Source: Eublepharis macularius
Lineage: Eukaryota; Chordata; Lepidosauria; Squamata; Eublepharidae
Length of the DNA: 64,000 nucleotides
Reading direction: 5' to 3'
Assembly (NCBI RefSeq): GCF_028583425.1
Contig: NC_072794.1
Coordinates: 23,991,232-24,055,231 of the forward strand
Below, one piece after another: positions 1 to 12,125 of this stretch. The notes beneath the pieces were generated by a model that saw only the letters and a program-made list of their open reading frames with translations, was not told the origin of the DNA and searched no databases. Positions within the stretch are counted from its first letter, which is position 1, and every line of letters starts with the position of its first letter. The translations under genes were made by a program, and so were the position numbers.

Positions 1-99
1 TATCGTAGAGAATACTATCCTTGATAAACCAAGGGTCTGACCCAGGATAAGGCAGCTTCATGTGCAGATTGGTGTAAATGGTTTGCTTTTATTTCCAAC

Positions 100-345
100 C
101 AGGGCTTTTTTTCGGGGAAAAGAGGTGGTGGAACTCAGTGGGTTGCCCTCAGAGAAAATGGTCACATGGCTGGTGGCCCGCCCCCTGATCTCCAGACAGA
201 GGGGAGTTTAGATTGCACTCCGCACAGAGGGCAATCTAAACTCCCCTCTGTCTGGAGATCAGGGGGCGGGGCCACCAGCCATGTGACCATTTTCAAGAGG
301 TTCCGGAACTCCATTCCACTGCGTTCCAGCTGGAAAAAAGCCCTG
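100..345. mobile_element. Non-autonomous hAT-like element (CAGGG family)
   Basis: The ends are inverted (CAGGGCTTTTTT at the left, AAAAAAGCCCTG at the right) and the copy is flanked by a perfect 8-bp duplication, TTTCCAAC, at 92-99 and 346-353. The interior is a long foldback built around ATGGTCACATGGCTGGTGG and its complement. The 8-bp TSD and short CAGGG end are characteristic of hAT transposons. No transposase is encoded; the small open frames here are by-products of the inverted repeat. It lies in the last intron of the first FMO gene. Confidence 0.8.
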
Positions 346-1460
346 TTTCCAACATAGGAATTGGTCTAAACAGCCTGCAATAAACACAACTATATTGTTC
401 ACCCAGTAGAGGAAAGTTTCAGCTTGTAAAGCCAGTTGAGCTCTTTGCAAAGCTCTGGAAGCAAGGCCGTTGGCTGAAAGGACCACAGGTCAAGCTAGAT
501 GTGACAGAGATCAAGAATCTCTGTTTGTCTTGTAAGGCAAATGGCAGTCCAATGCAGGTTCGTATCAAGGCTGCAAGAGGAGGGTAGAAGCTAAAGAAAC
601 TGGGTCTCCTGCATTGTTATTAGCCCTTAAAAGAAAAAAAAATGTGTACCTGGATTTTACGGGCCTTTTTCTTTAAAATGGAGGGTAATTTAGATTGGCA
701 AAACTGTGAAAGAGATCTCTGTCCAATGCAGTTCTAATCTAAGCAGAGGCCTTGTGTGGTTTCAATTCAGCTTTAAAAGAAACTAGGATGTCATAGATCT
801 CCCAGAGTCTCTTTTATTTTGATCCTAATTTAGAAAGACTCTTTTCAGTCATTACAATTTTGGTAATCTAATTGTGTGTAAGGGAAGATCACAGTACCTG
901 CACTCTTCCCGATATGTGTGGTTGCCATTGGATGTGAATAGAGGGCCATGCACATATTTTCCAGCTCCGCTATATACAGTCAAAAGCTCAGATTTGTTGT
1001 GAGTTCCATGTCCACAAGTAGCAGAGTTGGAAAATAAATGGGTTGCCTTCATCGCACATAATGTGGTGACTGCATATACTGAGAAGATTACTAGTAGCAC
1101 TGTCTCCTGGTATGCACAGTTTGAACACCGACGTTTGTAATTGTAACAACAAGGATAGCCATGCATTTCAAAATGACAGTGGTAGCATAGATTGGTGTGG
1201 GGATGGTTAACAATTTGTTATTTTCAACTCATTCATCTCTTTCCTGCTCGTGGAGGATTCAGCTTCCGATCTGCCAAAAGGGGTCATTGAATATATGAAA
1301 ATTCACATTTCTCTGCCATAGCTACTCCTGGGAATATGTATATTTTCCAACCCATATTGTCCTCCTCAAAAGACACAAATTCAGAGCAGGGTTTTTTCCA
1401 GCATCCTCCATGTCCATTTGAGATATTTCTCCACCTAACATTTTCCTCCATTTCTTTAAG
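346..1460 (+). other. Intron of FMO gene A, nothing recognised
   Basis: This is intronic sequence leading to the terminal FMO exon, ending in a pyrimidine-rich tract and AG at 1459-1460. I looked for the short 73-bp penultimate FMO exon here and did not see it, so it is presumably left of the window. No repeat was recognised. Confidence 0.5.
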
Positions 1461-1803
1461 GTATGGCCAGAGCGATACGCTGCAAACAGATTACATCACC
1501 TACATGGATGAACTCGCCTCTGTGATAGGCGTCAAGCCCAATGTTCCACTCCTCTTCCTGACAGACCCCAAATTGGCTCTGCAAGTTTATTTTGGCCCCT
1601 GCAGCCCATACCAGTTTCGCCTGATGGGACCAGGGAAGTGGGACGGAGCCAGAAATGCCATCCTGACCCAGTGGGACCGAACACTGAAGGCCACGAGGAC
1701 CAGAGTTGTACACAGTTCTCAGAACTCTTTCCCACTCTTTGCTTTGCTCAAAATATTGGTAATCTCTCTCCTCCTGGTTGCTATTTTTATGGTGTTCAAC
1801 TGA
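1461..1803 (+). CDS. Flavin-containing monooxygenase, terminal coding exon (gene A, partial)
   Basis: This is the last coding exon of a microsomal FMO, an FAD enzyme that uses NADPH and O2 to oxygenate nucleophilic nitrogen and sulfur. A splice acceptor AG at 1459-1460 follows a pyrimidine tract. The first base completes a codon begun in the previous exon, then the frame reads [19 protein letters not shown] and runs to a stop at 1801-1803. The FMO C-terminal block is clear: [37 protein letters not shown]. The last 22 or so residues (around [18 protein letters not shown]) are hydrophobic, matching the known C-terminal membrane anchor that holds FMOs on the ER. The exon layout (one split base, then about 114 codons) equals that of gene B downstream. 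Upstream exons are outside the window. Orthology within FMO1-4 is not resolved. Confidence 0.93.
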
Positions 1804-2423
1804 TTGATCTCTGGGCCGAACAAGATGCAACAGCAGCAGCTTCAACACTAGCTTTATCCAATTGTGCAGAAAGAAAGGGGAAAGAAAAAAGGGACTTGCA
1901 GGTGAGAGATGCAGAATCATCTCCCCACCGGTGCCTTACCTGATCTCCAAGTATCTCCCCCTAACTCATCAGTTCCAGCTTTACAGCTTTTGGGAGCTCC
2001 AGAAAGTTAAATCCAAAGTAGACAGGGCATGTGTGAATTCTGCACTGCTCATCTGCGTAGCCCTTTGCCTTTAAAAACTGGAAGCTCTCACTCTTGCTTT
2101 TTCTACATGAGTGTTTGTTTAAACACGAAGAACTTCCCCTGTCACATCTCGCTTGGTTCAAAGGGAAGGTAGCATACAGCAGATAACAAAAAGAGGAAGG
2201 AGGTCTTTTCAGTATATTGCAAAGCATGTGGTAGCCAAGATCGAGGCCGTGAGCTCAAAAACACCAGACGTAGGGGCAAATGCAAAAGGAAGGTAGGGGT
2301 ATAGCCTGGTTCTTACAGCTACCGCTTCAGACTTCAGGTGGGGCACAAGGACCAAATGCTCCTCTGACCCCCCAAAACGTTACTCCATATAGAAAATAGC
2401 ACTTCTGGAGTTCTAGCCTAATC
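1804..2423 (+). other. Likely 3' UTR and flank of FMO gene A
   Basis: No coding feature or recognised repeat follows the stop codon here. The stretch is probably 3' UTR, but no polyadenylation signal was seen within it. Confidence 0.35.
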
Positions 2424-2632
2424 TTAAAGGTAAAGGTAGTACCCTGTGCAAGTACCGAGTCATTGCTGACCCATGGGGGGGACGGCACATCACGATGTTT
2501 TCTTGGCAGACTTTTGTAACGGGGTGGTTTGCCATTGCCTTCCCCAGTCATCTACACTTTACCCCCAGGAAACTGGGTACTCATTTTACCGACCTTGGAA
2601 GGATGGAAGGCTGAGTCAACCTTGAACGTAGA
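2424..2632 (-). mobile_element. Sauria-type SINE, minus strand, partial
   Basis: Read on the minus strand, this carries the body of the squamate tRNA-derived SINE: GGATGGAAGGCTGAGTCAACC (here in complement), ACTGGGTACTCATTTTACC, GGGGTGGTTTGCCATTGCC and a tail of AAAGGTAAAGGTA units. The tRNA-like head is not recognisable. Three fuller copies of the same family occur at 16405, 17388 and 23780. Confidence 0.75.
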
Positions 2633-3886
2633 CTCCAACCAGTTGTTCATTTAGTCTCAGCATCCTGTATCCCACAGTGGCCAAGCGGTTGCTCTGGAGG
2701 GCCAAACAAATATGACACAAAGGCCAGTGTTATCTCCTGGCACCGGGGCTCAGTGATTTTCTGCATCTGGATGGGGAGGTTCCTTTTTAAAGTTATCTTG
2801 GCTAGTAGCCATTGATGGTCCTATCCTATCCTCCTTTAGTCTGTCTCTAATTCTTTTTTGAAGCCATCTGTGCAAGTGAACATAGAACATAAGATGTACA
2901 TTGCTGGATCAGACCAGTGGACACTCTAGACCACTCACACAGCGGCCAATGATTTGCCCTGGATGGCCAACACACAAGGCGAGAGAGGCCAAAGCTCCCC
3001 CTTACGTTGCCTCCTAGCACTGGTATTCAGAGGTTTACTGCTTTTGGAGATTCCCTTTAGCCATGATGCCTGGTAGCAATCATCACGTTTTCTGTGCCTG
3101 GAAATGTTTTGTACAGAAAAGCATTCAGTCATGTGACACCCCCACACACCACGGTACAGACTGGAACAAAAGTATATTTACTCATCTGCTATTTGTGAGA
3201 ACTATAGGTCCTAATCCTGGCTCCCTGCTGGTATACTTTCAGAAACAAACTAACTAATGTGAGAAAAGGCCCATTGAATATTGTATTAAACAAATAAAGG
3301 CGAGTCCCACACTTAATTCCTTGTCCCAAAGCCAATCTGCTTTGATGATATGCTGGTGCTAAAGAAGAAGAGAAAACAGGAGGAATGAGGAAGGGGAAAA
3401 AAATAAAACAATGTAAGGCTTACACCCCCTCAGAACTTAATAGCCTGGAAGAGCTGAAGACAGACCACCCTACACAATCGGGTTTCTAGTAAGGCAGGAC
3501 CACTTTTCCCAGACCCAAATCACTTCCTGTACAGCCACACAACAGCTGTGGGGAGTGGCATTTGCCCTCAGGGGTCCGATTCTTCTCAGGAGAATGACAT
3601 GAAGGGAGGGAGCTCCAAGCAGAATCAGCCCCCGTGGGCTTCTAAAATGCAGCTTGAATCGTGTAACTTTAGAGAAAAAGGGAGAGTGATAAAAACATGG
3701 TTCCCTGGATGTACCACTAATCATATAATTCATGTTATCCAATGCGGACTCTCTTTCTGCAAGATCAGCCCAGTTTCCTTTACCCAGGCCTGCTATGGGG
3801 TGTGTGATATTTTGCTGTTTGCCCACTTAACACTAAGAATTACATTGCAGACTTGATCTGTGAACCAAAAAGCTGTCAGTCCCAAG
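2633..3886. other. Intergenic, no recognised feature
   Basis: No gene or repeat was recognised. An AATAAA hexamer at 3293-3298 on the + strand could serve gene A if its 3' UTR is about 1.5 kb long. That is only a position-based guess. Confidence 0.3.
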
Positions 3887-4276
3887 TAGAGATGGGCACG
3901 AACCTGAAAAAAACCGAATCATGTGGTTCGTAGTTCGTCAAATTTCACAAACCATGAACCATGAACTTTCACGAACCTGCCCTTGGTTCGTGAACTGGTT
4001 CATTTGGTTCGTGAAAATGTCACATCCAGGTCAGAAAATCATCACTTTCGGGTCAGCAGAAGGTCTGCAGGATGTCTATCCCCTGTTACCTAGGAAACTG
4101 ATTGATTGGCACCAGGCTGTCTGCAGTGACAAACCAAAAAGTGAACCAAACGAACCAGCGTAAAATTTCATGGCAGTTTGTCAGAAATGGGATCTGACAA
4201 ACCCTGGTTCATGAACCACGAACCGGCCTGGTTCATGCTTAATTTTGGTTCATATTTCAGGTCGTGCCCATCTCTA
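3887..4276. mobile_element. Non-autonomous hAT element, TAGAGATGGGCACGAA family, copy 1
   Basis: The terminal inverted repeat TAGAGATGGGCACGAA pairs with TCGTGCCCATCTCTA at the right end. The flanking 8-mers GTCCCAAG (3879-3886) and GTCCCAAC (4277-4284) match at 7 of 8 bases, as expected of an aged hAT TSD. Many subterminal CACGAACC / GGTTCGTG words occur in both directions, a pattern typical of transposase-binding repeats. There is no transposase. Sister copies are at 37610, 43639, 49343 and 53168. Confidence 0.85.
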
Positions 4277-5122
4277 GTCCCAACCAGGACTGAACAGATC
4301 TGTTATCGAATCAAAATATCATGCCCCAAAAGCATTCTGATGACCAAAGTTTAGGAATTTTTAATTAGGTTTGCTGTGTGTCTAAGGGGTGGGGATGGAG
4401 GTGGGACAGGCAAAGATTCATGAGCTTGCAACTGATCAATAAAAGGTATGTATCACACGAATGCTTCCAGTGTGTTTTCTGTAAAAAGAGTTCAATAGTT
4501 CAGTGGCGATATTTCTACAGCCCCACATTATGGACAGACATTATTGGCGAGGGTTACAGGCATAAATATGCAATACTTTGTACTGGGAGGGTGCATGCAT
4601 TTGGATTGGGATCATCGTGTGCAGGAAGAGGGAGCTTTAAGCCCCAGGGAACCACAATTGCCCCCACTCGGGAAACTTAAATGTACCGGTGGACTACACA
4701 GGTATTAATGTCATGGGCTACACATGTAGACTACATTTCCCCAGTGGGGCAAATACTGGCTTCCTGGAGCTGTTTCAGGCTGGGGAGATGGTACTGGAGA
4801 TAGGCTTAAACCCACTCTCCTTGCACTCTATGGTTTTGATCCGAATTAGGCCTCTACACATATGAGAATCAAACTTCAGTTTCCTCTTCTGCTCTAATCA
4901 AGCTAATTACATCTTGCATTGTACCTTAACATCCCAGCTCTCTTCTTTGCAACAAATACAAAAGACTCTTCAGTTAACAAAGCTAGGCTGGCCGATTGAT
5001 CAACAAGCTCAGCTTTGTAACAATAAATAATAATTTTGAGGGAGATAAATACGGGGAATTCACTTATTATAACCGGAAGGCCGCAAGTGTGATTGATGAT
5101 ATATTAATATCACTGTCTCTGT
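4277..5122. other. Intergenic, no recognised feature
   Basis: No gene, RNA or repeat recognised by eye. Confidence 0.3.
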
Positions 5123-5240
5123 GGGCCAAGCTACACATGATGAATGACACTTGAACGGCAAGTGTATTTCTCCCTGTTCACTTGCCCTCCACTCAATCCA
5201 CTTGCCATTCAAGTGTCATTCGTCATGTGTAGCTTGGCCC
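5123..5240. mobile_element. Short MITE, GGGCCAAGCTACA family
   Basis: This is a 118-bp element with long inverted ends, GGGCCAAGCTACACATGATG and its near complement at 5221-5240. It belongs with the GAGCCAAGCTACAAGTG elements at 19856, 25397, 39209 and 50482. In the better-preserved copies the flanks are 3-bp repeats (TTA, TGA), which suggests PIF/Harbinger. The flanks here (TGT and TTT) do not match cleanly. Confidence 0.6.
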
Positions 5241-6404
5241 TTTGAGACAATGTATTACATTTTGAAGTAGGGTAACTATCGGAAAGTGACTACCAACCGC
5301 TTGTATTCTGTATTTGAATCTCTGAAGCTTTGCGAGACTGTGGGATGTTAGCACCTAAGTCTGGAATTACAGCTGATGTCAGTTGGAAATGGACCTATCC
5401 ACTCCTAAATGAATTGCAACAGACACTGGACAGTGAGCCGCTCTTTGAGCTCAGGGAAAAATCCTTGTAGCGCAAGATATTGAGACAGAAAATGAAAGTC
5501 AGGTACTTCTACCTTTAAGAATTGTACAACTAGGGGACTTGGGCAGGGGCAATTTTTCACACAAACAAGAGAGAAGTTGAAATTCCTTCTTGTGCCAACC
5601 AATTAACAGTATGGGAGCTCTTCCCTGTTTTTGCACCTGGGCCCTCCTAGGTATGGATTAGTACCTTTGTACGTTCTTAATTGTTAACAAATATTTTCAA
5701 GTGCCAGCATGAGAATGTTCTCGACCTCTTCCCAGAACACATTTTTGGCAGCTTGAGTTTAGCCACTAACTGGAGCTACCAGATTGGTAACATTTTGCAC
5801 CCAGATGTGTTGAGGGAACTTCTCATCATTTCAAACACTTTGGATTAGGAAGAGAGGGTAGAATGCATTGTGCTGAGCAAAAGGAAGCAGTTATTCATTT
5901 AAAAAATCATGCCATACAGAGTGTATGCTGTCAGTTCATATACTGTCAACAGTGTGAATGACATTACCGTATAAATTTAAGGAGGAGAAGCCACGTTCCT
6001 CATCCCATCATGCCAGTAGCTGTGACATAAAAAATTGGGGGAGCCAATAGAGATCTAGGGGGACTTGGCACCTCAGAAACGTTTACTTTCTCAGACGCTG
6101 GCAGGAGATGAGACCATAATAATTTGCCACAGCTGCTTTCCCCTTCCCCTGCTTTTTGTGTGGCACATCTGGAGACTTCCTTGCATGAGAGGGGAGGAGC
6201 AGATGAGAGAACAAGGAGAGGAACAAGAATCCATGTCTGGTTTATGTCTCTGCAGCAGTCAGGAACTAAAGTATGGTTGTTCTCCAGGCAGGGTAGCATC
6301 CTCAAGATTGGATGGTTTGCATATATGTTTACTAAATTTCCCATTTGTTGTGCTCTAGCTTTCACCCCCATATACTCTGTTTTTATGTATATGTCCTCCT
6401 CCTT
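5241..6404. other. Intergenic, no recognised feature
   Basis: No gene, RNA or repeat recognised by eye. Confidence 0.3.
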
Positions 6405-6520
6405 GATTCTAAGGAACTCAAGGCACTGTACATAGGCACTTGTGAGATAGGTTAGGTTGAGAGTGACTTGTCCAAAGTCATGCAATGAGTTTCATAGTGG
6501 AGGGGGGATTTGAAGCTGGA
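6405..6520 (-). repeat. Old tRNA-type SINE remnant, minus strand
   Basis: The stretch CTTGTCCAAAGTCATGCAAT followed by GGGGATTTGAAGCTGG resembles, on the minus strand, the anticodon-arm to body segment of the tRNA-derived SINE seen better at 20477 and 35499. It is diverged and its ends are not clear. Confidence 0.4.
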
Positions 6521-9238
6521 CCAGTGGACAGTGCAAGTAGAGTTACACCCTTCTAAGTGCATTGAAGTCAACAGCAACAACAACAATGTGCTTATATACT
6601 GCTCTTCTAGATCGATTAGGACCCCACTCAGATAAGTGAACAAAGTTAGCTGGGGATCTGGGGCTGAGGGGAGTGGCTTACCCAAGGCCAACTATTGCAA
6701 CCTAAGGATGGGGTCAAAACAACTGAAGGAGTTTACTGCCTGTCCACCTGACCCCTATCCTTCTTGGCTTATTGCATCTAGCCCGAGAAAAGTGACTAGC
6801 GGTGTCTGGCTGAGCAGCGGTCTCTTAATAAATCCACCTTCCAAGGATTGCTTTATTTCTTAGCCAGTTGCAAATCTACTTTGAAATAGATGCAGGTGAG
6901 ACAACTCCAGTCCCCGAGGGATGAGGTGGGTTTCTAGAACCCTTTTTTGATCTGGTTTCTGATCTAGGTTTGTCAGTGCTTTATAACAGAAGAGAGTCAG
7001 GGTGAATTCCGCCACTGAATCCCTGCAGAAATACATTCAGGCAGCCTCGAGGCGTTACATTGTCTATTCATTCCAGAAGTAAGCGAGAATCACCACAGTT
7101 ACATTCAAAAGGAAGGTTTCTCCCTCTTGTGAGCTGCCACAGTCTTACACAACAGCTAGAGTGTTCCTGATTTTTTGGGGACATTTTGACAAATCTGCCC
7201 TTTGGATCCAAGTTCCAAGAGATGTGTGGACTTCAGAAAAGTAATTAATCAGCTTCATTGCTTGTGCCAGAAAGACAGAGATGCACATGGTTGAGTTCAG
7301 CCCATTTGTCAAAAGAATCCGTAAAGCTCATAGGAGCGTTAGTTTCCTTCCAAACCCTGGACAAACAACTTGCTTATGCAAGCAGAAATAGGTAAGAAAT
7401 GCTCCGTTTTATTGTACTCTTCTTCGTCATTATTTCCCCTTGTAGTTCTTCCTTCTTTCCAAATGCCTGGGTTGAATTTTCCTGCCTTCTGCCCTCTGAA
7501 CGTGCATATTCTCTGTTCTTCATTTTTGCTTTTGCTGGAGTTGTTTCCCCAAGAGAGAGAGAGATATCAAACTAGTGGTTTAGTTTCCTTGATAACATTG
7601 TAGTCATCGTGTTGCATTTCAGTATATTTTGTGTTTTTTCAGAGTCAATTTGTCAGATTTAATTTTTTTTTAATTGCTTAATTGCAGTAAACCAAGATTT
7701 TTCTGTTGAACTCTGCTGCTCCTAAAACACACAGTACCATGAATTGGTTTTAAATATCTTGGTCACAGCTAGGTTGGACTTCGTATGTTATTGGAAACCA
7801 GTAAACTTTCTCCACAAGGCAAGGACAGTTAATTATGTGGGATTTGTTAAAATTAATTAACAGTTTTCACGGAAAGACAGGTAGCTGCAATAATCTGCTG
7901 TGGTAAAAATTAACAGGAATTGTGTGGCACCTAAAAGAGAAACCAAATTTTATTCCAATGTGAGCTTTCATGGACTAGAACTCACTTTGTACTCAGTGAT
8001 TTCCCATTGCTCCAGGTAGTTTTGTTTAGCAACAAGTGGCAACGTGGAAGTTAAATCCTGAAGGCAATGCCAACCCTGTATTTTTGTAGCCGCTCCTTGA
8101 TGCCATTTCAGGTTAGGGAAATGGCATTGGAGTGGTGGGGGGCAGGCTTAAGCCTTATGGAGTTATGGGTTGTTTAGCAACAAGTCTCCTTCCTTGTCCT
8201 CCAACCTCAGCCATGTAGTTTCTCTATAGGGCTGGTTTTTAGAGATTTGGGGTTTTAGACCGTCACTTCTCTGGCTTTCTCTCAAAAACAGCAATGTGGC
8301 TTTTAAATCCCCACATCTCTGAAATTCAGCCCTACATGTGGGGATTTGGAAATATTTTTAGGGGACTTTCACACTGCCTATGTAAACTGTTGTGGCTGCC
8401 GGTTACTGATTTTTTTTTAACCATTTCAGACACAAGTGACAGCATTGAGCCATATTTTCTGAAAACCCTTTTTTCCCGTTCTTAAGATCTAGGGTGCTTT
8501 TGATTTAATGTACAGTAATGTTTGAAATCTCTGCAGCACTTCTGAAAAGGCAGTCTTTTAATTCCCCCACCCCCACCCATTCCATTCCTTTGCAATATCT
8601 ATTGTGAAGGAATACTGCAATATCTATTGCAATATATTGCTATATCAATATATTACAAAAGTTGGAACCATTTTAAAAAAACAAAACAAAAACACTTCTG
8701 CAGCACCAGAAAAAGCAGCAGGGCTTGAAACAGAAATAGTGATTCATGTACGATTCATAAATGGATGTAAAGGCTGTTTAAGCCACATCGCTTCACACAG
8801 TCAGGGCAGTCTCTTCCTTAATTCATTACCCACACTGTAGTTACCCTATACCGTAACATTAGAGGTATCTGTGGGGCAAAGATAAAAACAATTAGCAACA
8901 TGTTCGTATGGAACCTCTGTGGAACGTAAGTAGGAAATAAGTATGGGGTTAGAGAAGGCAGGACGCAATAAAAAGTGCAGACAGTGGTAGCTTGGAGCAC
9001 TTCCCTCTACCGTGAAAGTACTGATAGAAATTGTTGTGTGAATGTGCTTCCCGGATCACCAGGTCAGAAGGTGGGGTGCTTTACGCCAGTCTGAGATGAG
9101 AAGTCTGCTCTTTCCTTTCCCTTCCTGTTATGTGGAAAAAAATCTCAACTGGCATAAAGAGTTAATCCTGTTTTTACTTCTGTCCTGAATTAACCATTAA
9201 TGTACCCTGATTCTTTTAATCATTAAGACACTCCTGCC
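6521..9238. other. Intergenic, mostly unrecognised
   Basis: No gene was found. A fragment at about 6590-6650 (TGCTTATATACTGCTCTTCT) resembles the 3' tail of an L2-mobilised SINE read in reverse. An AT-rich stretch at 8595-8660 repeats TATTGCAATAT. A short dispersed repeat at 7918-7990 is listed separately. Confidence 0.3.
7918..7990 (-). repeat. Short dispersed repeat (GGTGCCAC...GAAAGC family), minus strand
   Basis: Read on the minus strand, this runs from TCCATGAAAGCTCACATTGG to AGGTGCCACACAATTCC. Related pieces occur at 33878-34005, 46205-46320 and 49160-49230. I recognise it as a common reptile repeat but cannot name the family with confidence. Confidence 0.4.
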
Positions 9239-9951
9239 TAGGGATGCCAGACCCCTGGCAGGGGCGGGGGATCCCTTGCCCCCGCTCCCCACATCCTGTT
9301 CCCACTTACCTAACCAGTGTGGGGTGCGCACCTTCCCTGCGTGCTCCCCTGCAGTGCTGCATGCTCCCGTGCACAGCAGCCGCCAGGATTGGGCCTGTTT
9401 TGGCTTGGATCGGGGCCGCTGCGAGTGCAGGAGCTCTCCTGCGTTCCACAGCGCCTCAAAACAGGCCCGATCTGTGGCAAAATGGGCCCATTTCAGCATG
9501 GATAGGTCCCATTTTGAGGCGCTGCGAAGCGCAGGAACGCTCCTGTGCTCCGCAGTGCCTCAAAACGGGCTCTATCTGTGCCAAAACAGGCCCGTTTCAG
9601 CACGGATCGGGCCCGTGTGGAGCTCAGGAGCACTCCTGAGCTCCACAGCGCCTCAAAATGGGCCCAATCTGTGCTGAAACGGGTTCATTTTTGGTGCGGC
9701 AGAGCACAGGAATGCTTCTGCACCCCGCAGTGCCTCAAAACCAACCCCTTTTTGGCATGGATTGGGCCCGTTTTGCCCCTGCGAAGCCTGTGTGCACTCC
9801 CAGGGGCCACGCAATGATGTCACTCCCGAAGTGATGTCATCACGCTTGTGGGGGCATGCATGCGCGCTTTCCATGCATGACCCCCTCTCCTCCAAGGTAA
9901 GTGCCAGGCCCCTATCCCCCGCCAGGAGGTTGAGTGTGCCTGGCAACCCTA
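9239..9951. mobile_element. GC-rich non-autonomous hAT element, TAGGGATGCCAG family
   Basis: The ends TAGGGATGCCAG and TGGCAACCCTA are inverted, and a perfect 8-bp TSD, CTCCTGCC, flanks the copy (9231-9238 and 9952-9959). The interior is a GC-rich imperfect tandem array of units containing GGGCCCGTTT, GCAGTGCCTCAAAA and AGGAACGCTCCTG. Overlapping open frames on both strands come from these units and are not genes. No transposase is present. Confidence 0.8.
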
Positions 9952-12125
9952 CTCCTGCCATCTTATCTCTCCCTTTCCTGATTCCTGGATTGGGCCTGCA
10001 TAACAGAAGGCCTGCAGGCCAATTGTAGTCATCTTCATCTCTGCTTGGGAGCCTTCAGGGAATTAAGTTCCCATTGCTTGCAGCCTTTTCCTGCCTAAGT
10101 TCTGCCCGCCCAAGGCCTCAAAAGTAAGAGTTGGAATAGGAGAATGGCTATGTCTCCATGGCAGCATTGCTGTTCCTCCCCCAGGGTTCAGAGAAAGAAC
10201 TGAGTTGACATTGATTTTTTTCAGCACATGGTATAGAGCCAACAATGCTGCACAATTGCTGGGAGATAGCCTTGTGGGCTGTTGTCACTCACCAGTAAGG
10301 AAGACTGAAGATAAGAATGAGGGAAGAGATAAAGAAACAGGACCAAAAAAAACTCAAAAGGGGAAATGAAATCCTTGTGAGATGTTAACTTGGTGAGAAG
10401 AAGTCTAGGCTATCAGCTTGGAAAATTCCTGGAGATTTGGGGGTGGCACCTAGGGTTGCCGCATAGTTTCAATAAAAATACAGGACACACTTGATAAAGA
10501 TTTGTTGACATGGCTTGGCAAGGTGGCCTGCTGAGCAGAGAATCTGTGATGCAATTCTCCGCTGGGGAGAAGAGCAGTAGGTGGGATTCTTTCTCTCTCT
10601 CTCTCTTGCAAAAGGCCACCCTGGATTTCCTGTCTCCAGTTATGTCCCCACCCCACCCCGAGCTCCCTGAGGAAAACCCTAGCCAAGGCTTTTTGCAAGA
10701 CAGAGAGAGAGAATGATTCCCTAGTGGAGAATTGCATCAAGCGGCTGTAATTTGTAAGACTACACTGCCCAGGGAACCTTGCGGGAGCTGGCACATGAAG
10801 AACATGTGTCCAGTGTCTCGTGTAGTTTGGCTCTATGTTTTTGGCCAATTGTTAAATAATCTGCCCTGGCACAACACTGTCACTTCTGGGTTGCAACAGA
10901 AATGATGTCATGCAGTAATGAGAAACATATTCACCCTCCCCTCAATTTTGCTGGCGTGCCTCCGCCCACTGATCAGCTGGCAATTGGTGGGCAAAGACTT
11001 ACATTGCCAGGAGATTTTGAACTGTAAGTGGGCACCTGGCAAGCCCAGATGGGAAACAATGGAGATGCTAGCATTAGCTACAGTTTGCCTTCCACCAGCT
11101 CACCCTCCACAGCAAAGTCCTAGGGTTTGTTTTCTTTTTATGCTCCTGTATTTCCTCGCTCCTTTTCTACTTTAACCCTTGAGTTTTCCCTGTCTCAACT
11201 CTATCCCTTTGGAACTGCCTGTTTCTTGAAACAGTTAATTAGAAAATACCAGAAAATACCATATTTGTATGCCCAGTCTTTTCTCAAGTTATTTCATGGT
11301 CAGCAAGCACAAATTCTGGATTGTCTGGTTCAAAACTCGACATTTGGCAACTCAAGTGGTGCCTGGGGAGCATAGACTTTGGAGAGGGAGCTCAAAGGGG
11401 ATGACTTGCCATAAAATCAACCCTCCAAAACTGCTGTTGTGTTGCCATTTCCTATAGGCTATAGCAAGAGATGTCCTGGGCATTTCCATTGGCTTCCTCC
11501 AGTCCTTCACGGGCCAGCTGGGGGGAAATAGGCAGGATGTGCACTGACATCACTTCCAGCACAAAATTGGAAGTGATATCATGACGAGGGGTGGTGGTGA
11601 CAGGATATGTCAAATCCTATACTTTAATCATAGAGTTTTTGGTGACTTCTGCAGTGTCCCCTCCAATGTCATGCCATCACTTCTAGTTTTTCACTGGGAG
11701 TAATGTCACATACCATCATGATGCTGTTTCACCTGTCCCCCCCCCCCCCAACACAATCCTTCCTGTTTAGAGCTATAATTCTCAGGCCCTGCCTGGAGTT
11801 TGGCAACCCTCAGTGGGAATAAGGGGGACTCAGAGGTGGGGGTACAGAGTCCAGTAGTGTAAGGAAAGGGGAAAGACTTGCAGGATATGCTAAGCAAGAA
11901 AGAAAGTGACAGAGACGACTATGGAAAGGATAGAGGAAAGAAGTATAAACTGAGTACATTTAGGGAGATCTGTACAGTGAGACGAAAAGGAACACTTTAG
12001 GCCACAGAAAGATCTGTGGAGAGGGAAAACAGAAAAAGAAATGAGGCTGCAGAATTTATGATGATGTGTGGAGAAATAAAAGGGAGAAGAGTTACCAGAC
12101 AGAAGGCATTAAAGAGACCTGTGAT
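9952..12125. other. Intergenic, degraded repeats only
   Basis: No gene was recognised. Pieces near 10415-10470 and 11470-11790 resemble worn copies of the TAGGGTTGCCA elements. GAAGTGATATCATG-type words recur near 11540-11700. An inverted repeat at 10547-10739 is listed separately. The non-coding first exon and promoter of FMO gene B may lie here, but the sequence gives no clear sign of them. Confidence 0.3.
10547..10739. repeat. Inverted repeat / foldback
   Basis: TGATGCAATTCTCC at 10547-10560 is the complement of GGAGAATTGCATCA at 10726-10739. Inside them, TCTCTCTCTCTTGCAAAAGGC pairs with GCCTTTTTGCAAGACAGAGAGAG-type sequence in the right arm (each described here only by its key words). 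This is a MITE-like foldback of about 190 bp with no clear TSD. Confidence 0.5.

Noticed and set aside
852-1166. 104-codon minus-strand open frame in gene A intron
   Set aside because: No domain, no splice context matching FMO, and composition like intron.
9197-9961. Several overlapping open frames of 90-133 codons
   Set aside because: They arise from GC-rich repeat units of the hAT element at 9239-9951; both strands and several frames are open, as in low-complexity DNA.
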